Below are positions 46,103 through 56,500 of a DNA stretch of 64,000 bases, piece after piece. Where the stretch lies: contig VWZL01000165.1 in assembly GCA_013396915.1 (NCBI GenBank), forward strand, positions 218,684 to 282,683, written 5' to 3'. Source of the stretch: Stercorarius parasiticus (Eukaryota > Chordata > Aves > Charadriiformes > Stercorariidae). The notes under the pieces were generated by a model that was not told the DNA's origin, searched no databases, and saw nothing but the letters and a program-made list of their open reading frames with translations. The translations under genes were made by a program, and so were the position numbers. How positions within the stretch are numbered: position 1 is the first letter of the stretch; the number at the start of each line of letters is the position of its first letter.

Positions 46103-49100
46103 GTTTTCCATATCTGGACAACAGACAACAACAATTTGTTCATCTTTGGCAATTTCTTTTGTAATGTTCAAGTAGTATTCCTAGAGATTAGAAACAACAT
46201 AAAATGAAAAGAGCTGTCATTTTTTTTGTGGACCATAAGTCCACAAAACGAGGGCACTGTGAGAGCTGGATGGTATTGTACACTTTGGTCAGACCTCACT
46301 GTTCTGGCGGGGTCCTCAGGAGAGAAACACTGGCCAAGCAGCGACAGTCCCTCAATGAGTGTTTTTTGATGAGTCAGTAGAACCAAAAAGGGACTTACAT
46401 TTCTAAAACTGCTTTAACCTCCAAAGCCCCTCACTGGAATTGTCAACATCTGTGCTCAATTGCTGCATAGTCTTTACCTGTCTAAATTAACTACCCAGGC
46501 TTGTAGTACTGGTCACATACACAGCTATCGGTGGTGAGCTGCTTAGGGCAGGACTGTATGTCCTGTGTGTAAGAATTTAGATCATTTCACCTGCAGGTTC
46601 TGTCACTATATTTTCATTTTTCAGAAAGACCTCATGATTTTGCAGTCTAAGGGGCCAGTGGGGGACACTGCAAAGGCCAGTAGCACATGTGGGTTGCAGT
46701 CTCTGTGAAGAACTAAAGCATTTTCTCTAAAGAGAAACTGGAGATGGCCCTTTGTTGTGCCAGCTCAAAATAACCTGATCCAGTGACACGGGGAAGTGGA
46801 AGGCATAACCACACACCCAAGTTAGGCAGCTGAAGAAGGAGCTGAGCTGGGGATCCAGCATGTTACAGGAATGCTCAAGAGCATGATGCTACTGTTCTCT
46901 TTGGAGACCTGTTGAAACACCGTGATCCAAGGATGGGCTGCTACTTCTGATGGCTGAGTAAGCAGATAAACTACATTTTTTTCTCTGGTCCTTGCAAGTA
47001 ACAGGTTTTAGTCCCACCTGTGTCCTCAGCACTTTCAATTACTTACTGTAAACAGCAGCTTCTTCATGTTGTGGCTTCTGTAAATCCCATTATTGGTACC
47101 TAATTGTTTCCACTGTATGGAAAATTCAGTCTCTAGATCAGAGCTAACAATTTCTGGACACTTCAGGTCATTCTAATGCTGTCCCTTTTTGAGGAGTCAG
47201 CCCTTAAGTATCTTTTTTTCTTTTGTTTTTTTTTTTAGTAGTCTCAGTACAGAGTTAGGGTGGTTTAAATAGCTGAGACCTGTTGATACAGGACAGGTGG
47301 CAAGTTCACAATTCCAAACTGATCAGTCATCTGCAAGCAGCTTTTCCTCCTTTTGTTTTAAATTAACCATTAAACTCATGATAGATGATGAATAATAGCT
47401 TTGCTGTGTGGAGTGCCCCAAGCATAGACTTGGGAATGTTTTATTCTGATTATAAACATTTCAGTAAGATCAAAAAATAAAAGTTGCTACCTGTGATTAG
47501 TGGTCCCGTGGTACATAAAAAATTGTTTACTTGGTAATTTCTCCTGTTTATTTGAAAACATACATGAAAGACTTCTGTCCATGCAGCTAGAGAACTCTAT
47601 ATGCAATAGGAGTGGAGAGGTTCATAATTAAGATTGCTTCATGTTTCTAATATTTTTTTTAATTGCTTTGCCAAATCCAAACCACTGAGACAGTCAGACT
47701 GAGTACGTGGAACATAGTGATGGAGACTTGAAAGGAGATTTAAATTCTCTTTAGTCAATATCCTGCCTCTGGTAGTGCATATCAACCACTTAATGTGGTC
47801 TTTAGAGATGTCTTGACCTTGAGATTACATTACTCAGGAATTTCCTAAGACTCCAGTGTTCACTTTTGAATTTTTCATCATTTTAATTTAGCTGGAATAT
47901 AATTTTTATCAGACTAAAAATGTACAGAAAATGTAACCAGAAACGAGATTTGAAACATTCTGACACACTTCTGGTAACCACTCTCCATGAACACTTGTAC
48001 AAGCAAAGTTTTACTGATGTGAAATTTCTTTGGAAAAGTTAATTTGGGGCCAGTAGCTCAAATTTATTTTCTGATTAACTGTAGATCCTTTTAGGCAGAA
48101 AGCAATGTGCTTCCTGCTTTTTCAATCTATCCATAAAAATCTGAAGCAGATACCAGTATTCAGCAGTGAGAAAAAAATTCCAAGTCAAGATGTTGAAGTT
48201 ATCTCTTGGTGACCAAGTCAGGATTGCTTCTTGGCAGGTGCTCTTGGCTTGGACGCATCTCATGGGCAGGTCCTTTCTTCATTCCGTGGCTCCTCATCTG
48301 TGCATCGTCTACACTGCTGACAAGCAATGAAAAAATTCCTGCTGTGAATACAACAAAGAGCAAGGCCCACTGAAATGTCCTCCTGAACCCTCTGAAGTAT
48401 AAACACTGAGGAAACTTCTAGGATCTGGCCTCCATCAGTAAGAATCATGTACTGCAAAGTCATGCCATGTTGATTAGATGCCTAGGGTACATTGCCAAGT
48501 ATGAGGAATGTGGGGAAAACAGAAGCCAGACCGTTAAAAAGCCCGTATTGGAAGTATATATCTCTTTAAGATGGCAATATTTGAATAGTATTTCAAATCA
48601 ATAACCCTGGATGAATTCTGCTACTGCTAACAAGGATCTGCTTACAGCCTACTTTGACAGAGCTCCTTATAGCTTCAATGTGATAGCAAAGTTTTGTGAC
48701 AGTGGAGAGAGATGGCAAATCTGTACACAGTTAAATCCCACTAATACATGAAATTTTGCCCAGGAGTATTTACTACAGCATTAGTGGGGCAACGAATGAT
48801 ACAATGGTTTCACAAATTGTTGTGAAATGTGTGCAAAATTGTTAGGAGAATTTCAGGAATCCATTTCATCTTTATGTGAGGGACATAAAGTAAAAATAAA
48901 TATAAATTTGAATTCTTATGCAGGGGGAACATTTATTAATTGCTGTGTTTGAGTCAATTATAGAATATTCATTTGAATTTGGTTTGGCAGGAAAAGGAGC
49001 AAAAACAGTTCATCAGCCCAAATTCTTTTTTCTACTGTATTATTCTGGCCATTGATCATTTCCAGTAAGTTTCGGTTTTGTCATACCGAAGCCTGAGATT

Positions 49101-52100
49101 CGTCATACTCAAGTCTGAATTATAACCTTGTTCTAGGTTTTGTTATAACTTCAACATTTATCTTATCCAGTCAGGACAAAATTTTCTAAGTGAATTCAGG
49201 AGCTGTTTGAACAACTAGAGATAGATTATTTTAGGAATTCTAGGAAACCAGGAATATAAACCTTGATGCCTGGGAAATGCCTACGCAAATTTTCACTGTG
49301 ATTTCCACTCCCTCCAGGATTCTGTTTCGTGCAGAACTGTACTGTTCTGTCTCAGGCATTTTCAGTTCCTCTAGCTATCACGTATTTGCTTTCAACAGCA
49401 AATCATTCTCCCATATTAGCTATGTGCTCTTCTTTCTGGGTCACAAGTTTATCTTGTATAATTTTGTATTCCTCCACTGAAAACAAAGGGTATTTCTCTG
49501 TAATCAGCTAAACAGTGCATTGCCAGAACTGTGACTTTTGTTCATTGAGAAAAACCGGGAGCTTAGGGAGAACTTAAAGTGTAAAAGTAAGCAATATTTA
49601 CAATAGTTACAAGAGCATGAGCTGGAGTAGTCAGGAAGATAAATGGGTATGCATAGTTGATTAAAGTAGCAAGGCTCCTGGCAGAACTGGAATTTGAGAC
49701 ATTAGAAAAGAAAGTCCTGGAGAGAAAACTTAAGGAATAAATTACTGATAACATTAGCCGATAAGGGGTGAAAGTTTCAGAGAATAAAAGTATAGGACAG
49801 GCATAATTTTGATCTGTAGTACAAGCAGGTAAGAAAATCTGCAAGATTACTTTTAGTTGAGCAAAGATTCATTTGTATGCTTTTTCTTTCTGCATGGAAA
49901 TTGTCTCATATCCCATTTAAACATAGCCTGCTTCTTTGGGCTATGTTTAAAGAAAATACTGAAAAAGACAGTTATTGTGAATAAGTGAAAAAGAATACTG
50001 ATCAGCTTCTCAGTTATAACCATGTATAAATCAACTTTGAAACTGATGGCACTTACCATTTACCAGCAGCCAATGAGATATTAGGTCTGCTGTATTTTAT
50101 AAGTGACATTTGTAAAATGACATCACAGCAAAATGTAACCACAAAAGCTACCCTCTCTGGAGAAGTAAAAAATTAATTTCTCAATGAGAGTAGTGAATCA
50201 TGCTTGGATAACAGGGTCATCAACTCTTTTCAGTACACAGCAGATATCATACTGAAACTTGAGCAAATTCTGCCCTAAGACCAGGAAAATCCTAAAGTAC
50301 AATGAAAATCAAAGCTAATCACTGTGCTGCATAATATCCAGCATCAAAGCCATTTCTGTACCCTCCCACTCTTTCTCTCCTGAGGTCTCAACATTGATCA
50401 CCTCTCTTTTACATTTGTGCATTCTCTTTCCTCCCTTTTTTCTTTCATCCTAGTCTTCTGCCCTGTGATATACACTGGTGGCGGGGATTTATGTGAATTA
50501 ATTTCTTAAACAACTTTCTTCATAACTGATGTTTGTCCGCCCAGTGTTTGCTTTTGGCAGGTGGGTTTGTGTATGCAGGATATCAAATAATTCCATTTGG
50601 ATTCTACTGGAGCTGAAACCTCTGCTTTTTCTAAGCTTTTTCTTCTGTGGAGGAGTCTGGAAAGACATTTGACATTTACAAAAGAAACAAAGAAACAATC
50701 AAAAAAAGAACTCCAAATGCAGAAGGATATTGCTCTAACTTTTCTCAGTAGGAATACCATTGATGGTGATATTGTGAGTAAGTGCTTGTAAATCAAGCTT
50801 GTTAAAAAAATTGGGGAAGAGATTCCTGTTTACTAGTTCCTTTGAAGAAATCCAGTTACATAGAAGTGACTATTCTTAAGGGTAAATGAAAAGTCCAACT
50901 TCCGTGTGAAGTTTTAAAGCCCCTTCGCTTGCCAATGGAAGCAAAATTATTTTCAGTCACACAAACCAGTTCAATTGAAGAGACTCTACAAAGGTGAGAA
51001 CACGTATTTGACATACACATGCATTTCAAGTATAATTTGCTTTCTATCATATATTTTAAAAGAAAAAAGAGCCATGATTTTGATTTTATAACAAAAGGAG
51101 CTAATTAACATTATCTTCCCTCTTCATTCACTTGTTCTGTTTCCTTCACCAAAGCACAAATAAGCTACAATAAGAAAGTTCAGCAGTCAGGTATGTGTTT
51201 GTGGGTATAAGTATGTGTGCATGTCTGAACACATGTCTGGTCACACAAAGATTGCAACTGTGATTGCTGCTGATACAGAAATTGGCACAGGTGATTCCTG
51301 AAATGCTTCAAATGTATTTTAGGTACCTTTAATAATAAACCAAAGGAGGAAGAGTGCAGGGGAATAGAAGAAGCAGAGGCAAAGAAAATAAATAATCCTG
51401 TTGGCATTAAAAAAAAAAAAATCTTGAAAGAAGGCAGAGATGCTCTAAAGACAAGAAATGTTGATACAGAAAATACAGCATAAAGAAGTGCCTATGACCA
51501 ATGCGCTATCTCTTCGCTCTGTACTCATAGACCATCCATTAATGGTGATGCTCAGCTCCAGGCTCATTGCCATGGCTAGGATCCAATTTCAAGATCCATT
51601 AGCACTCCTTACCTCTTGAAGCTTCTTTAGATCAGCCACTGTTCATGATAAGGAAATTACACATTAATTTGCTCAATAGAATTTAAAATAAGACACACCA
51701 AGATTGCCCTTGGCAACAGACATGAACTGATCGATGCTAACTGTTCCCTAATTTCATTTATTGTTCAGTGTTGTTCCACTTTGTCTTGCAATCCATGGTA
51801 TTCATAACTAAAAATAACAGAAAATCACAACCTCTCAGGCATTTCTAATATAAACAAAGCTCTAGGGTGTAATGGATCTACAAGCTAATTTAGAGGTTAA
51901 TTTGTTGGAAAACAGCTTATAGGAAGAGATTCATGGCTGATGTTTAAGTAACTAAGGTGATGTGGGCAAATCACTGTCACTGTTTCACATCTGTTTAGCA
52001 GATATGACTGAATGACTGAGTGGTTGACCCATGTACTCAAAGGACTACTGTGGGTCTATATTTATTCAATGTTGGCACTGAGTACTCTAACTTGTGGTGT

Positions 52101-54324
52101 GGGCAGTTTGGCTTTATTTAGTGAACTACCGCTGTGAGTAGTTTAGATAAAAAGGGGTTTGTAATGTTATGTCCCAGGAAGACACAGAGGTACTGTGCTG
52201 GTATGTGAGAACAACGTTCCTCCTCAGACGTGGTAGCCTCCTGAGATCTCCTTCTGCTCAAATTTATAGACTGGTAAAAACACCAAAGCAAATCCCTACA
52301 AGAAAGGTGAAGCCTCACATACCTGTATTCCCTATTGCCTTAAAACTCCCCTGAGTCATTTTCTGTGGCATCTGGTGGTCATCTCTTGTGAAGAGAGAAG
52401 ACAAAGCCCTTACACAAGTAGCTATGGGCTTTTGAAAAGGCATTTTGTGCTCTACCTGCCAGCTGCAAAGTACATCTGGGGCTAAGGGCTTCAAATCTCA
52501 TGTCCTTCTCCTCTTCCTGACAATAGAAGTGTTACCACTAATTAAAGATAATTCTAGAAATCTCCTCAGGCAGCCGTGGCCAGTTGGTGAGGTTTAATGG
52601 TCTGCGCTGTTACCCTTTTTTTGCCCTGCTCCATTGCTGGTGATGGCCAAGGTGCAATGCACAGGGGCACAAGATCTAACGTGCTGCCAGCAAGGCCCAG
52701 AAGAGGAGCTGTGAAGCCTGCTTCTAAAAGTAAAGGGTGATGGGGTGTAGGTTCATGGGTGATTTTATGTGGAATATGACAGCTCATTCTCTTTCTCAGT
52801 GAATCGTGGACAGCTATTAAGCAGCAGTATGTTCGCCTTTAATTAGCAGGAAGAAGAATATGTTTAGAGAGTGTAGGAAGGAATAGAACAGGAAAAAAAA
52901 AGTGTAAGTTTTTCTCAATAACTTTTTCCCCTTACAAAATCCCCAGAAAGATCACGGTGCTAATTTAAATATCTAGTACACACTGGTGCCCCCTGTGAAT
53001 GGAAGGAAGTTGCTTTTACAAAACTTTGTTCAATGGAGATGTTTTTATATTTTGCATTTTAAAACTGTACTTCCATGTTAGTAATAAAACCACTTTTTTT
53101 CTTTTTTTTTTTCAATGCCTAAGATCATTTTTGAAATCATCCCTGCTGAGTCCCTTGCAGGCTGCCTACTCCTCTCATGTATAAAGTTCATACCTTTTGT
53201 GAAGACAGTTTTAAATTCTGACAGACTGGCCTCCAAGCTGGCATTCTGAACGCTGGTGACCGACATGGGAACTAGCACTTTCCCAGCCGTCTGTGCAGAG
53301 CTGGTTTGAGCAGCGTCTTCTGGGACACACCAGCCGTGTTTCCAGCCATCCTGTTGGAGTACCACCTTTCAGGATGCCTAGGGACCACGCGGCTGCTCCA
53401 CACCAGGAGGACTTCGCTCAAAATAAAAATGACAACAATGCACTCTTTCCCACCTGGAGCTGTGCATAGCAGCGGTCATGCCATTTCCTGCTCGGGCAAG
53501 CTCCGTTAGGACTTTTTAATAAAAATAAACATTTAAAATGTTTGAACTGGATGTGATTTGTCTTTTGGCCATCTGGAACCACAACCTGTCCAGATTAGAT
53601 GCACATATCCAGAGCATTCTTACTGCTGCCATTGCCTCTGTGCCGCCTTGCTGGTCCCAATGAGATTTACCGTACGCATGGGCTTTTGTCTTTTTTTAAC
53701 CCACCCACTTCCCTTCTGCACAACTCTGTGACTGAACCTTGTAGACTCTGCCATTTGGTCTTATTCTTGACACACTGTATAACCACTGCCCAGTCTCCCA
53801 TCCCTGCCTTTACAACATTGCCTCTTTAGCTGCATTGACCCACATATATATGTGCTCACCTTTAACATTTCTGTCACCATTATTTATAACATATCCTTAC
53901 AATTTGTGCACTGCTGTTGCAGTTATGCTTTATGATGGAACTAATGCCTTCAATGCAAGTTGTGGGGTGAGCTGGCTTTTGATGTAGAAATCTGTGTGGA
54001 TTGTCCAATGCTTATTAAAGAGTAATGTGTCCGTTTGTCCCTTCTGTGTGGCACCAAAGTCTCCTAGGATTTACCTAAATTTTCATTTTCACAAAACCGG
54101 GATACACTGCTTTACTCTTAGGAAGAACAAGCACGTTGTCAAATTTGGTTGAAACTGTCCTCTAAAATGTAAAATTGGTACGGGATTCACACTGGCCTTC
54201 TCAGGTTAGGGTCTTCCCTTCAGCCTAACTACGACAGGGCACAGTTTAGTAGCGAGATATACGCCAAAACCAGTGCCAGTTCTGTATTATCTACACAACA
54301 ACCCCCACTTGTTTTGTTTTGCAG
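46103..54324. other. Long unique stretch, no gene or repeat recognised
   Basis: Eight kilobases without a recognised element. Unassigned open frames include 49563-49844 and 50506-50796 on the minus strand. GC-richer patches occur at about 46620-46950, 52560-52760 and 53190-53510. The last carries frames on both strands and precedes an AATAAAAATAAA stretch at 53519-53530. The segment 51480-51780 is non-repetitive and rich in homeodomain-like ATTA words, so it might be a conserved noncoding element. A poly-A run lies at 51410-51421. Confidence 0.5.
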
Positions 54325-54434
54325 AATATAATAAATCATTCATGTGGAGTCCAGAAGAAGAGCAGAAGCAGGAATCCAACCTTAGACATCTGCCTTCTTA
54401 CCTTTGAGGTGAAAAGGAAAGGGAGTTCTCATTG
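54325..54434 (+). other. Candidate 110-bp internal exon, plus strand (low support)
   Basis: A strong acceptor (GTTTTGTTTTGCAG ending at 54324) and a strong donor (TTG then GTAAGT from 54435) bracket 110 bp. One frame is open throughout (ending TFEVKRKGSSHW) and another encodes a glutamate-rich stretch with a stop before the donor. The segment could equally be a noncoding-transcript exon. Nothing in the peptide is recognised. Confidence 0.2.
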
Positions 54435-54668
54435 GTAAGTCTCTGCAAAAACTTAAATATTGACACTCAGCTCCCCTATGTCATATGCTTTATCCCTTTA
54501 AAGTTGAATTTGTTTGTTAATATTGCTCCTTCCACAAATCTTTCATTCTTATCTACTGTTCAAGAAAACAAAATTCATACCAGAAACACTGCATTCAGCA
54601 TAGAGTAACTATCAACCTTTCTTCTTTAGATTTCACAATATTTCATTGAAGTTGTCTTTGAAACTTAC

Positions 54669-54776
54669 CTCCAAATGAATTCTCTCATGCGGTTTTGTAG
54701 CAATAACAAACACTTTACTTGACACTCTATGTCCTTCAAATGTCCTTGAATTTCTATTTCTCCAGAAAACCTTGTA
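54669..54776 (-). other. Candidate 108-bp internal exon, minus strand (low support)
   Basis: On the minus strand a donor GAG then GTAAGT (from 54668) closes a segment of exactly 36 open codons, phase 0 at both ends, starting after a weak acceptor TTACCAG. The peptide includes VFVIATKPHERIHLEV, which has the alternating hydrophobic texture of a beta-strand-rich domain, but I would not assign a family. It lies on the opposite strand to the candidate at 54325, so at most one is likely to belong to a given gene. Confidence 0.15.
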
Positions 54777-55117
54777 CTGGTAATTTAGTAGAAGCTACTG
54801 CTGTAAACTAACAACATTAATTTTTTTCCACAAAATGTAGCAGCATCAGGAGCTAAGCACAGACAGTCCTACACATTTAATGTGAAACTTCAGTAGACCA
54901 TATTTCTAGATCATGTGTTCTTCTACAGATACTGCAGTATGTGTTATGCTGCCAATATTCCCATTAAAGATCTGCTGGGATCTGGCAATAGCTACATTAA
55001 AAAAACTTCTGGAAGGGTCTCCAGGAGACAGTCCATCCCTCAAGACAAGATTAGCTATACGTGTTATCATTGCTGACAGGTGGCTCTCTAGCATATTCCT
55101 AAAGACCTCAGTGGTGG

Positions 55118-55371
55118 AGAATCATAGAATCTTCATGGTTAGAAAGGACCTTTGAGATCATCGAGTCCAACCATACACACACAAAGAAACCCCTACAATC
55201 TCTGCCACTAGACCATGCCCTGAAGTGCCAAATCTACACATTTCTTAAATACCTCTAGGGATGGTGACTCAACCACCTCCCCGGGCAGGCTGTTCCAGTG
55301 CCTGACCACTCTTTTAGAAAAGTAATTCTTCCTACTATCTAATCTAAAACTCCCCTGCCGCAACTTCAAAA
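55118..55371 (-). mobile_element. CR1 LINE 3' fragment
   Basis: The minus-strand tail shows AGAATCATAGAATCTTCATG, GGTTAGAAAGGACCTTTGAG, CCATACACACACAAAG and the start of the ORF2 C-terminus (GGTGACTCAACCACCTCCCC, GGGCAGGCTGTTCCAGTGCC). It is truncated at about 55371, after CTGCCGCAACTTCA. It shares layout with the 41864 copy throughout, so it is the same subfamily. Only one and a half of the 8-bp end units remain. Confidence 0.95.
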
Positions 55372-55789
55372 ACAAAGTATTCAACATACTGTTTTTCTTA
55401 ACTTTTCATAGTTTAGATTTTCATCATTCTTTCTTGCCACGATTTATTCTATGGACATAGAACATACCTTCTCACCTTTTTACAGTAACATTTCATACAT
55501 GAAGGTTTTTACCATGCCCTTCCTAAGTCAAAATCCTCATAGATTTTGTTTTCTAAACCTCTGGTCATTTATATTGTTTTCCTTTAAGCTGCCCACTTCT
55601 TATCATGCTGTACCCACACCTGGGCACCAGATCCCAGCTCCGGTCTTCCCCTCTGCAGAAAGAGTCTACTCACATGCCTTGCCAGGTATACTCCTGTGCA
55701 ATGATTACCTCTTCACAATGCTGTACCTGGCTTGTGGTTCAACGCAGCTCTCTATCACCCCTTGCCTGTAGATTCTTTTCTGAAGGACA

Positions 55790-56155
55790 AATGTTCCTCA
55801 TCCTTTTCTTCATCTGATAGTTTTTACTTAAGCACAGCTCCTTTCACTTGTCTGTAGTGAATTACATCCCATTTTTTTCTAAAAGGCAGTCATGACCCTT
55901 TTCAATTTGAATGCTGTTTTCCAATCAACATGTAGTCCTTCCCACCTACGTAGCACCTGTAGATTTCTAAGAATCATGCTTTTTATTCCATTAACCAGAT
56001 TGTTAGTGAAAACATTAAACAAAACTGGACACGGAACAACCCCCTGCATTCAAAACAGTCTTCCATTTTTGCACCAGATCAGTGGTAATTACTTCCTGAG
56101 CGTTGTGATCCAGCCTGTTGTTCACCCTCTCTGTGGCAGAGTCTGTCTGGAGTAA
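55790..56155 (-). mobile_element. Old CR1/L3-like fragment covering reverse transcriptase
   Basis: Read on the plus strand the segment follows the reverse complement of an old CR1/L3 RT. The blocks are TCACTTGTCTGTAGTGAATT, ACATCCCATTTTTTTC, CAATTTGAATGCTGTTTTCC, CATGTAGTCCTTCCCACCTA, CATGCTTTTTATTCCATTAA, GTTAGTGAAAACATTAAACA, AAACTGGACACGGAACAACC and GATCCAGCCTGTTGTTCACC. The AAACTGGACACGG...CCCCCTG part is where the RT motif GVPQGSVLGP is encoded on the minus strand. There are many stops and no usable frame. The 5' limit may extend left to about 55580, where I cannot align with confidence. Confidence 0.8.
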
Positions 56156-56500
56156 TATGGACTAGCGAGTTCCCCAGGGCTGTGCAGTCAAAGTGAAGGG
56201 TGACCCAGCTCTGGCCATGCCCTCACCTATGGGTCACAGTCCCATGGCACTGGTAATGAATTGGTCCGTTAACAGTCCCCAGTGTGGCAAGTGATGAACC
56301 AGGGCCAGGGCCCAGCCAGGGGCTCCAGACAAAAGTAAAATGAAACAGGGGCAAAGATGGGGCTGGAGACTGGCACTGTTGTAGCACTGCTGGGGCAGGG
56401 ACTGATGGCCCTAGGGGGGCCAAAATGGGGTCCTGAGCAATGGAGGGGGAGTTCCCAGGTTGGGTGGGGACATCTTGATCTATTGGTTCCCACAGGGCCA
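56156..56500. other. G-rich patch next to the old CR1
   Basis: This 340-bp patch has many G-runs on the plus strand (for example around 56390-56420 and 56440-56470) and few CpG. The minus strand accordingly has proline-rich frames (56223-56534, 56269-56493). It could form G-quadruplexes. No gene motif is seen. Confidence 0.6.

Noticed and set aside
51960..52010. Possible MIR-like words (GGGCAAATCACTGTCACTGT)
   Set aside because: The match does not extend to the MIR core or beyond about 40 bases.
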